From assembly GCA_937982065.1 (NCBI GenBank), contig CALJMO010000019.1, positions 1 to 6,959 on the forward strand: DNA of 6,959 nucleotides, written 5' to 3'. Of the stretch, positions 1 through 5,902 are shown one piece after another. The notes under the pieces were generated by a model, which did not search any database, had not been told where the DNA came from, and saw only the letters and a program-made list of their open reading frames with translations. The position numbers and the translations under genes are program-made. Position 1 is the stretch's first letter, and each line of letters starts with the position of its first letter. The stretch comes from an uncultured Collinsella sp. (lineage in GTDB: Bacteria; Actinomycetota; Coriobacteriia; Coriobacteriales; Coriobacteriaceae).

Positions 1-591
1 CGCCGGGCCGACTCGCTTCGGATGGGGCTCTACACCAACTTTCTCGACACTACCGGAGCCATGAATACTGGCTGGTTCCTCGATGATGATGGAACGTGGT
101 ACTACCTTATGTCTTCTGGACAAATGGTAAATGGCTGGAACAGAATTGGAGACTCCGAGTATTTCTTTAATGCCTCAGGTGCTTGGGTGGAGCCTGAGCA
201 CTCCGCGCGCGCCTCCTTGCAGTCCCAGATCGTTAATCGTTGCCATAGCGTTCCTTCTCCTGGGGCGGGACTGTGCTCGGAGTGGGTTAGCCATGTGTTT
301 TACCCCGTGCTGGGGTCATATCCCAACGGCGACGCATGCGACATGTTCTGGAATTGGTGTTACAGCCGAGATATATCTCAGCTTAAAGTTGGAATGATCG
401 TTGCGGTCCCTACGCATACTCATACAAGTGCTGGTGCCCGCTGGGGCCATATTGCTATTTATATCGGAAACGGTATGGTTATGGATAACATCGGTTACAT
501 CAGGACAACATCACTTGCTTGGTGGCTGAACTACTACCACACTACCGCTATACCACAGTGGGGCTGGGTTTTAAATACGCCTTTGGAATGA
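1..591 (+). CDS. Cell-wall-binding cysteine peptidase/amidase (CHAP or NlpC/P60-like), 5'-partial
   Basis: This is the C-terminal part of a probable exported cell-wall hydrolase that would cleave peptidoglycan peptide or amide bonds outside the cell. The frame is open to base 1. The first ATG, at 22, has no Shine-Dalgarno sequence and lies inside the repeat region, so the real start and any signal peptide are upstream of the window. Numbering from that ATG, residues about 5-55 hold roughly 20-residue aromatic/glycine repeats (GWFLDDDGTWYYL, then NGWNRIGDSEYFF), typical of choline-binding-like cell-wall repeats. Residues about 65-189 look like a papain-fold peptidase: Cys85 in GLCSEWVSHVF is the likely nucleophile and His143 in RWGHIAIYIGNG the likely catalytic histidine, followed by Asp155. 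The WGHIAIYIGNG strand is the best family clue. CHAP versus NlpC/P60 cannot be settled by eye. The gene converges on the glycosyltransferase gene. Confidence 0.8.
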   Translation, partial: RRADSLRMGLYTNFLDTTGAMNTGWFLDDDGTWYYLMSSGQMVNGWNRIGDSEYFFNASGAWVEPEHSARASLQSQIVNRCHSVPSPGAGLCSEWVSHVFYPVLGSYPNGDACDMFWNWCYSRDISQLKVGMIVAVPTHTHTSAGARWGHIAIYIGNGMVMDNIGYIRTTSLAWWLNYYHTTAIPQWGWVLNTPLE

Positions 592-690
592 TGCGGATTC
601 TGGCCAGCATGCGGAATCAACGCCTGCTTGTGTATCGAATCACAAACGCTTCTTAACTGTATATCATGTATGGAATGCAATTATTCATAG

Positions 691-730
691 TAAGGGAATC
701 GAGGGTTGACCCTCGATTCCCTTATCTATT
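691..730. terminator. Perfect 15-bp-stem hairpin between convergent genes
   Basis: Bases 691-705 (TAAGGGAATCGAGGG) are exactly complementary to 710-724, with a four-base loop TTGA at 706-709. The hairpin lies about 100 bases past the peptidase stop and about 60 bases past the end of the convergent glycosyltransferase gene, where a bidirectional terminator is expected. The arms end in TTA on the right and TAA on the left, giving short U runs on both transcripts. The T-rich tail TTATCTATT on the plus strand is weak, so termination strength is uncertain. The rest of the 592-782 gap shows no gene. Confidence 0.7.
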
Positions 731-782
731 AGTCGCATTTTAATAAGGCTAAAATTAGAAAGCGCAGAATTAAGCTAACACT

Positions 783-3254
783 TTATAAATGATAGTAGCG
801 ATTTCCGGGTTCTCCCACGCTGAAATTTGGGTTAATGTACGGATCGCCTTCGACATAGTATTTTGCCCAGCGATAATTCATGTATGCGACTTCTTTGTGG
901 AACCGAATCTGCTTTTCCGTATTGTTTTCAACGCCTCTAGAAATCGACTCGTAGTGATAGAGCTCGACTTCGGGCGTGTATACGATCAGGTCGTTAATCT
1001 CGCGTAGCTTTAAGCAAAAGTCAACATCATTAAATGCAACTTGAAGCTCTTCGGTGAAACCTCCGACTTTCTCATATTCGCTACGCTTGGTCATTATGCA
1101 AGCTGCAGTGACAGCGCTGAAGTCTTGTTGCGCATCGTTGAGTGCAAAGTAGCCCCAATTATTCCTTGGCATGCTCTGGCAAAGATGTCCCGCCACGCCG
1201 CCAGTGACGCATAGGCCCGCGTGCTGAATGGTGTTGTCGGGATAGTAGAGTTTTGCACCGACTGCGCCAACATCCTCACGTGCGCAGATGCCAAGCATGG
1301 TCTCGATCCAATTGGGCGTAATTACCTCAGTATCGTTATTCAATAGCAAGAGATAGTCGCCCTTGGCGTGAGCAACGCCAAAGTTCATGAGCTTGGAGAA
1401 ATTGAATTCGTGTTCCCAAGTTGCAAGACGAACGATGTCAGGATATTTTGCTTGCAACTTATCGTAATAATCGAACGTTGCCTTTTCTATGCTGTTGTTT
1501 TCGATTATGACAAGCTCATAATTGTCATATGTTGATTTCTCAACAATTGACGTGATGCAGTTGTCCAGAATGTCGGCGTGGTCTTTAGTTGGAATGATAA
1601 TTGACACGAGTGGATGGGAATCTGGCACAGCGTAGGTTACTTTATATGTAAAGGGACGACGCGCTTGTTCGACCTTCGCATTGAGCCCAAGCCTGTCCAA
1701 ATGACTCTGGACCGCTTTGATACCTGCGATAGTGGCATACGGCTTGCTATCGGCATTTGCTGCGGTGGAGGTCTCGCTTAGGCGCCAGTGATATAGAACC
1801 TTTGCAACATGATGAACTTTCCTTGCCTTTTCCACGGCGCGGAGAGTCAGATTATGATCCTGTGCTCCATCGAACTCTTTCGTGTTCGGTTCTAGAGTGT
1901 CAAGCAGGGACTTACGGATAGTAAGCATGTGGCAGATATAGTTGTTATTTCTGAGCAGATCGATATTGAAATCCGGTTTAAAGAACGGCTGCGCTAGTTT
2001 CCCATCGGGCATGATTTTGTCTTCGTCGCAATAAAGAAGATCGACGTTATCATCGTTTTCTATTGCCTCGGCATATGAGAACAACAAGTCCGGTTCAAGA
2101 ATATCGTCATGGTCAAAGAAGCTAACGAAATCACCCGAAGCGATGGCAACGCCGGCGTTTGTGTTTTCGGAAATGCCCTTATTCTCGGTAAGGTTAATTG
2201 ATTTAATTCTGTTGTCGTGGGCCGTCTCCTGCTCAACGCGAGCCTTTAGTTCCTGATTGTCAGGACTTGCATTAACTAGGATGAGCTCCCAGTTTGCATA
2301 AGACTGGTTTTTTACGGATTCGGCCATATCGTTAAAGAACGAAATGGGTGTGTTGTATAGAGGGACAATAATGCTGAACTTCGGAGCGCTGTTGAAGACG
2401 ATTTTTCTCTGTTTCTCCAGAGCGCCGATGGTTGCCTTATGTTCCGTGAACCATTCGGGGTATTCAGGGTCAAACTGCGCATGGGTAAAGAGAAAGTTGG
2501 TCTCCTCAAGAAGCAAGCCTAATTTATCGGGCGTTAAGCAGTCGAATGCACTGAATGATGGGTGATTTTGATCGTCAATAACAAAATAGTAACGATCGAA
2601 CGCTTTTGGCATACGAACCGAGAGCTGCGTTTCAAGTTGCTTTTTCTCAGATGTAAATCCAACGCTTGTTACATTCGAACCGAAATTGACGATGCTCAAA
2701 TCAACTTCATTGAGGGCTCGATCGAAACAACGAAGTTTGATTTGCGAGTCGCTACGATAAGGAGTTCTCACCGTGCACCTAAGGATATAGTCGCTTGAAT
2801 CTTCGATGCACTGCCAGAAATCAATCGTTGCCATGTCAAACTCTGAAACGTCATCGTAGTTTCGGAGTTTGCTGCACATGTCAGGTTTAATTTTGTAGTT
2901 AAGGCGCGACTCCCATTTGATGTTCTTGCAATTTAGCGAAAGGGAGTCGCTGCTCAGGGTGCGACCGTCTTGGCCGATTTCGCTAAACTCAATTTTGATG
3001 GTGCGAGCATCGGGATCGGGGACTACAAGGACGTATGAGTTCGAGTCACAACTATTGTCCCGGAATTTTAGGAGGGATAAAGGTGAGCGGCGGTTATCGT
3101 CTGTAGCCGCCTGGGCTGTTACGCTGGAGCCTTTATGGATGCCTTCAATCTTAAGCTGCTGGTAGATTTTCCAGTTTCCTCTGCATACTCCGGTTGTTTC
3201 GACTCGCATTGTTTGCCTTTCGTTTGTTGGACACTGCTCATTGTACTTTTTCAT
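783..3254 (-). CDS. Tandem-domain GT2 family glycosyltransferase (823 aa)
   Basis: This is a probable cytoplasmic or membrane-associated glycosyltransferase that adds sugars to a surface polysaccharide. Residues 1 to about 290 form an N-terminal region without a motif I recognise, apparently beta-rich. The first GT2 domain begins at PKFSIIVPLYNTP (291-303), has the metal/nucleotide motif DHDD (381-384), and GAQDH (463-467) at the likely catalytic-base position. The second GT2 domain begins at HPLVSIIIPTKDH (547-559), has LLLNNDTE (636-643), and FNDVDFCLKLR (741-751) followed by YHYES (766-770). The second half resembles rhamnosyltransferase-type GT2 proteins of O-antigen and rhamnan loci. Both active sites look intact, so the enzyme may make two linkages. 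No transmembrane segment is evident. The start at 3254 has GAGG at 3261-3264, six bases away. An internal ATG at residue 16 (3207-3209), with AAAGG six bases upstream, is a credible alternative. Base composition is much lower in GC than rfbA. Donor and acceptor are unknown. Confidence 0.9.
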   Translation of the reverse strand: MKKYNEQCPTNERQTMRVETTGVCRGNWKIYQQLKIEGIHKGSSVTAQAATDDNRRSPLSLLKFRDNSCDSNSYVLVVPDPDARTIKIEFSEIGQDGRTLSSDSLSLNCKNIKWESRLNYKIKPDMCSKLRNYDDVSEFDMATIDFWQCIEDSSDYILRCTVRTPYRSDSQIKLRCFDRALNEVDLSIVNFGSNVTSVGFTSEKKQLETQLSVRMPKAFDRYYFVIDDQNHPSFSAFDCLTPDKLGLLLEETNFLFTHAQFDPEYPEWFTEHKATIGALEKQRKIVFNSAPKFSIIVPLYNTPISFFNDMAESVKNQSYANWELILVNASPDNQELKARVEQETAHDNRIKSINLTENKGISENTNAGVAIASGDFVSFFDHDDILEPDLLFSYAEAIENDDNVDLLYCDEDKIMPDGKLAQPFFKPDFNIDLLRNNNYICHMLTIRKSLLDTLEPNTKEFDGAQDHNLTLRAVEKARKVHHVAKVLYHWRLSETSTAANADSKPYATIAGIKAVQSHLDRLGLNAKVEQARRPFTYKVTYAVPDSHPLVSIIIPTKDHADILDNCITSIVEKSTYDNYELVIIENNSIEKATFDYYDKLQAKYPDIVRLATWEHEFNFSKLMNFGVAHAKGDYLLLLNNDTEVITPNWIETMLGICAREDVGAVGAKLYYPDNTIQHAGLCVTGGVAGHLCQSMPRNNWGYFALNDAQQDFSAVTAACIMTKRSEYEKVGGFTEELQVAFNDVDFCLKLREINDLIVYTPEVELYHYESISRGVENNTEKQIRFHKEVAYMNYRWAKYYVEGDPYINPNFSVGEPGNRYYHL

Positions 3255-3273
3255 TTGTTGCCTCGCTAGAAAT

Positions 3274-3297
3274 GCAGAAAGAGTTGCGTGTTTCTGC
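3274..3297. promoter_or_regulatory. Inverted repeat in the glycosyltransferase leader
   Basis: GCAGAAA (3274-3280) and TTTCTGC (3291-3297) are exact inverted copies separated by ten bases, so the arm centres are 17 bases apart. The element lies 20-43 bases upstream of the glycosyltransferase start codon, in the divergent promoter region. It could be a repressor or activator operator, or a weak leader hairpin. Arms this short can occur by chance. Confidence 0.35.
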
Positions 3298-3340
3298 TGT
3301 CCGATTTAAATAAGAAGACGGGGAGGTTGCTGCCGGTGCG

Positions 3341-3346
3341 TATAAT
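3341..3346 (+). promoter_or_regulatory. -10 element, probable rfbA promoter
   Basis: A consensus TATAAT lies 65 bases upstream of the rfbA ATG, preceded by TG at 3337-3338 (one base off the extended -10 spacing) and followed by an AT-rich stretch with the palindrome TTAATTAA (3347-3354). No convincing -35 hexamer lies 16-18 bases upstream, where the sequence is G-rich. A start site near 3353 would give a leader of roughly 58 bases. Confidence 0.55.
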
Positions 3347-3398
3347 TTAATTAACTATGCATCTGTAATCAGCGGCTTTTGCTCAACGATTGTCAATC

Positions 3399-3405
3399 GA
3401 GAGGA
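3399..3405 (+). promoter_or_regulatory. Ribosome binding site of rfbA (decides the ATG start)
   Basis: GAGAGGA lies five bases upstream of the ATG at 3411. It fixes that ATG as the start rather than the in-frame TTG at 3390, which would add seven residues not typical of the family and would place this site inside the coding sequence. Confidence 0.85.
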
Positions 3406-3410
3406 TTTTT

Positions 3411-4310
3411 ATGAAAGGCATCATCCTCGCCGGCGGGTCCGGCACCCGCCTGTACCCGCTCACGCTCGTGACCTCCAAGCAGCTGCTGCCGGTCTACGAC
3501 AAGCCCATGATCTACTACCCGCTTAGCACCCTCATGCTGGCGGGCATCCGGGACATCCTGGTCATCTCCACGCCGACCGACCTGCCCAACTTCGAGCGCC
3601 TGCTCGGGGACGGCTCGCGCTACGGCGTGAACCTCTCCTACGCCGAGCAGCCGAGCCCCGACGGCCTGGCGCAGGCCTTCACCATCGGCGAGGAGTTCAT
3701 TAACGGTGAGCCGTGCGCCCTCGTGCTCGGCGACAACATCTTCTACGGCAACGGCCTGTCGCGCCACCTGACGCGCGCCGTCCAGAACGCCGAGTCGGGC
3801 CGCGCCACGGTCTTCGGCTACCACGTGGACGACCCCGAGCGATTCGGCGTCGTGGAGTTCGACCGCGAGGGGAGGGCCGTCTCCATCGAGGAGAAGCCCG
3901 AGTGCCCCAAGAGCTCCTACGCCGTCACCGGCCTGTACTTCTACCCGGGCGACGTGGCCGCCAAGGCGCACAGGGTGGAGCCGTCGGCCCGCGGCGAGCT
4001 CGAGATCACCACGCTCAACCAGATGTACCTGGAGGAGGGGACGCTGTCCGTCGTGACGCTGGGCCGCGGGTACGCGTGGCTGGACACCGGCACCATGGAG
4101 AGCCTGCACGAGGCCGCGGAGTTCGTCCGCGCCGTGGAGCACTCCCAGGACCTGCCCGTGTCCGTGCCCGAGGAGATCGCCTGGGAGAACGGCTGGATCA
4201 CCACTGCCGAGCTCGAGGAGGCCGCCAGGGCCTACGGCAAGTCGGTCTACGGGCAGCACCTGAAGAAGGTCGCCGCCGGCGAGATCGTCAACAGCCCGCG
4301 CGAGTACTAG
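3411..4310 (+). CDS. rfbA: Glucose-1-phosphate thymidylyltransferase (RmlA/RfbA)
   Basis: This cytoplasmic nucleotidyltransferase joins dTTP and glucose-1-phosphate to give dTDP-glucose and pyrophosphate, the first step of dTDP-L-rhamnose synthesis. The 299-residue product matches the family length of about 290-300. The N terminus carries the signature GGSGTRLYPLT (8-18), followed by SKQLLPVYDKPMIYYPLS (22-39) with the conserved lysine and sugar-phosphate-binding region. LGDNIFYG (107-114) holds the metal-binding Asp108. EEKP (160-163) and WLDTGT (223-228) are further RmlA hallmarks. The start is the ATG preceded by GAGAGGA. The gene is very GC-rich (41 of 60 bases in a hand-counted line from 3901), unlike the genes on either side. 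It is transcribed divergently from the glycosyltransferase gene, and a terminator-like hairpin follows it. The pathway product would normally be a donor for rhamnosyltransferases. Confidence 0.97.
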   Translation: MKGIILAGGSGTRLYPLTLVTSKQLLPVYDKPMIYYPLSTLMLAGIRDILVISTPTDLPNFERLLGDGSRYGVNLSYAEQPSPDGLAQAFTIGEEFINGEPCALVLGDNIFYGNGLSRHLTRAVQNAESGRATVFGYHVDDPERFGVVEFDREGRAVSIEEKPECPKSSYAVTGLYFYPGDVAAKAHRVEPSARGELEITTLNQMYLEEGTLSVVTLGRGYAWLDTGTMESLHEAAEFVRAVEHSQDLPVSVPEEIAWENGWITTAELEEAARAYGKSVYGQHLKKVAAGEIVNSPREY

Positions 4311-4329
4311 CGCAAGCTTGTTTTCTTTT

Positions 4330-4363
4330 AGGGGTCACCGTTTATCTGGTGGCCCCTTTCGTT
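4330..4363 (+). terminator. Rho-independent-type terminator after rfbA
   Basis: AGGGGTCACC (4330-4339) pairs with GGTGGCCCCT (4348-4357) as a ten-base-pair stem with one G-U pair and an eight-base loop. It is followed by TTTCGTT, a short imperfect T-rich tail. It starts 20 bases after the rfbA stop, the usual place for an intrinsic terminator. It would separate rfbA from the downstream two-gene cassette and rfbB, at least in part. Confidence 0.7.
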
Positions 4364-4368
4364 ATGAT
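4363..4368 (+). promoter_or_regulatory. Candidate -10 element for the two-gene cassette
   Basis: TATGAT matches the -10 consensus at five of six positions and would place transcription start near 4375, about 30 bases before the GTG start of the first cassette gene. The best upstream hexamer, TTTATC at 4341-4346, matches the -35 consensus at only three positions and lies inside the terminator loop. A TTGACC at 4373-4378 has no correctly spaced -10. This is a weak candidate, included because the preceding hairpin suggests the cassette needs its own promoter. Confidence 0.25.
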
Positions 4369-4395
4369 TACGTTGACCATAAAGACAATATGATT

Positions 4396-4400
4396 GGGAG
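4396..4400 (+). promoter_or_regulatory. Ribosome binding site that decides the GTG start at 4406
   Basis: GGGAG ends five bases before the GTG at 4406. Starting there gives the N terminus MLSVYFGDM, which fits my memory of the DUF4869 family. The upstream in-frame TTG (4394) and GTG (4400) have no comparable site, and the TTG start would place this site inside the coding sequence. Confidence 0.6.
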
Positions 4401-4405
4401 TGGAT

Positions 4406-4843
4406 GTGTTAAGCGTCTACTTTGGCGATATGCCAGAAGCGATTTACAACACAGCGACATATTTCAAAAACTCTTACCGGTCTTCTTGGATTACGGATCC
4501 CTATGCAGTCTCGATAATTAAAGATGTTGATCGATCGGATGTTGTCTCCGAAAACGTCATCGAAAGCCCTGTGCTTGGATCCATCTCCCCACTCCAGCTT
4601 TCTGGTGGCGTGAAAACGCTGCTGCTTATGAGATTTGATCGTAAGCAAATTTTTAACGCTTCTACCTGTGGTGACAACTGTGCCAAGTGGATTCTCGACA
4701 TGGCGAAAGACCGCAAGCTTGTTGTGAATCTCTATCATGTGATGGACTTTGGTCGCGAGGATTTTAAAATTAAAGTCGTGAATAGCGGCCGAATCGTTCA
4801 CAACATGGCCGAATTGATTCACGAGTCGATTCCGTATCTGTAG
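4406..4843 (+). CDS. DUF4869-like protein of unknown function (145 aa)
   Basis: This is a small soluble protein with no signal peptide or membrane segment, and its function is unknown. I recognise the pattern of the DUF4869 family: MLSVYFGDMPEAIYNT (1-16), WITDP (28-32), an IESPVLG segment (52-58), LSGGVKTLLLM (65-75), NASTCGDNCAKWIL (84-97) with Cys88 and Cys92, and an ending with IVHNMAELI (130-138). The family assignment comes from memory of conserved residues and was not checked against a profile. The start is GTG, chosen from the GGGAG five bases upstream; a TTG at 4394 would add four residues. The next gene starts nine bases after the stop, and its likely ribosome binding site overlaps this gene's stop codon, so the two are probably co-transcribed and translationally coupled. 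Base composition and codon use are far less GC-rich than in rfbA and rfbB. The paired cysteines could bind metal, but the motif is too short to say. Confidence 0.75.
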   Translation: MLSVYFGDMPEAIYNTATYFKNSYRSSWITDPYAVSIIKDVDRSDVVSENVIESPVLGSISPLQLSGGVKTLLLMRFDRKQIFNASTCGDNCAKWILDMAKDRKLVVNLYHVMDFGREDFKIKVVNSGRIVHNMAELIHESIPYL

Positions 4844-4844
4844 G
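4842..4844 (+). promoter_or_regulatory. Shine-Dalgarno overlapping the upstream stop codon
   Basis: AGG, eight bases before the ATG at 4853, overlaps the TAG stop (4841-4843) of the preceding gene. This arrangement suggests that ribosomes ending on the DUF4869-like gene feed translation of the ATPase gene. The site is short and would be weak alone. Confidence 0.5.
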
Positions 4845-4852
4845 TACTGCTT

Positions 4853-5827
4853 ATGAACGGTTCGCATCTCGTTAAGATTTCCCGCCGCAGGGGAACTAAG
4901 TACACATTTACCATCAAGCGGAACATCACTATTGTGCGTGGCGATAGTGGCACGGGTAAGACGACACTGTTTGACATGGTCGCAGACTACATGCGAACGG
5001 GCGAGCAGTCGGGCGTTTCCTTGCAATGCGATTGTCCCTGTGTCGCCCTGACCGATTATGATTGGCGAAACCAGCTTTCGTCCGTTCATGACTCGATTGT
5101 ATTTGTCGATGAGGGCTTAAAAGAGATCCATTCTGATGAGTTTGCCCATCATGTGCTGTATTCCTCGAATTATTTCGTGCTGATCTCAAGGGCTGATTTC
5201 CCCAATCTTCCGTATAGTGTGGATGAGATTTACAAGATTAAGACGAGCGGAAAATACCATTCTTTCGTCCCTGTTTATCAAGATCGCGGGAATCATCGTT
5301 ATACTATTTCCCGGTCGGCGCCAAAACAGGACTTTTCTATCCTTCTATGCGAGGACAGTAAGTCTGGTTTCCAGTTCTTTGAACGGCATTTCGCCGACAG
5401 TGAGCTTACCTGCGCTTCGGCCATGACGAACAGCGCGATTTTGGGCTGGTTGGATCAGCATTTCGACGATCGCGTGTTTGTTGTCGCGGACGGAGCGGCA
5501 TTTGGGTGCTATGCGGACCGCGTCCTTAAGCTGCAAGACATTCACCGCGATACTGTTACGGTTTGTCTTCCCGAGTCATTCGAGTGGCTTCTGCTGAGCT
5601 CCGGCGTAATTTCAGGGTTAGATGTTAAGGCGGTTTTGGAAACCCCAGAAGCCTTTATAAACAGTGAGAAGTTTAAAAGCTGGGAGGACTTCTTCTATAA
5701 GTACTTACGCGATAAAACTGGGAATTCGGTCTTCCGTTACGACAAAGACTGCATTCCGGAGGCGTTTTGTAGGGGAAGTAATTCTGCGAAGGTTATGGCT
5801 CTTATCGCATGCCGAAATGTCCGATAG
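4853..5827 (+). CDS. P-loop ATPase with possible Toprim-like C-terminal domain (324 aa)
   Basis: This is a putative soluble ATPase whose biological role I do not know. The N-terminal half is a compact P-loop NTPase: a strand ending in NITIVRG, then Walker A GDSGTGKTT (30-38, Lys36), and Walker B SIVFVDEG (81-88, Asp86 and Glu87). A strand YFVLISR (107-113) sits where a sensor element would lie, followed by the conserved-looking NLPYSVDEIY (118-127). The absence of a long coiled-coil insert or an ABC signature argues against SMC and classical ABC types. The C-terminal half (about 160-324) alternates strands and helices: FSILLCEDSKSG (161-172), VFVVADGAAFG (208-218) and VCLPESFEWLLL (237-248). 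This order recalls a Toprim fold, although the second Asp of the DxD motif is replaced by Ala215. I recall similar proteins in gut Firmicutes, usually annotated only as ATP-binding. It follows the DUF4869-like gene after nine bases, in the same low-GC block. Confidence 0.8.
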   Translation: MNGSHLVKISRRRGTKYTFTIKRNITIVRGDSGTGKTTLFDMVADYMRTGEQSGVSLQCDCPCVALTDYDWRNQLSSVHDSIVFVDEGLKEIHSDEFAHHVLYSSNYFVLISRADFPNLPYSVDEIYKIKTSGKYHSFVPVYQDRGNHRYTISRSAPKQDFSILLCEDSKSGFQFFERHFADSELTCASAMTNSAILGWLDQHFDDRVFVVADGAAFGCYADRVLKLQDIHRDTVTVCLPESFEWLLLSSGVISGLDVKAVLETPEAFINSEKFKSWEDFFYKYLRDKTGNSVFRYDKDCIPEAFCRGSNSAKVMALIACRNVR

Positions 5828-5902
5828 TTTTGTTGAATAGTGTCGCGGCGTCACTTCCTGCGGCATACTAAAGAAGCTGTACATGCTTCAGATTGGATTT
5901 TC

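Noticed and set aside
3393..4259. 288-codon minus-strand open frame opposite rfbA
   Set aside because: Long antisense frames are expected in very GC-rich genes. The translation is low-complexity V/G/L/D-rich and rfbA is unambiguous.
3713..4393. 226-codon plus-strand frame overlapping the rfbA 3' half
   Set aside because: The product is extremely arginine- and proline-rich, as produced by the wrong frame of a GC-rich gene, and it runs into the intergenic terminator.
4409..5089. 226-codon minus-strand open frame antisense to both cassette genes
   Set aside because: It lies wholly opposite two genes with clear motifs and a well-formed operon junction. Its translation shows no recognisable domain, so it is a shadow frame.
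5807..5866. Inverted repeat ATGCCG ... CGGCAT and imperfect palindrome at 5840-5854 as a terminator after the ATPase gene
   Set aside because: The six-base arms are about 46 bases apart, the palindrome has a mismatch, and neither is followed by a T run.
5840..5902. N-terminal extension of rfbB from a GTG start
   Set aside because: The 21 extra residues do not resemble RmlB N termini, base composition there matches the low-GC block, and the ATG at 5903 gives the expected start.
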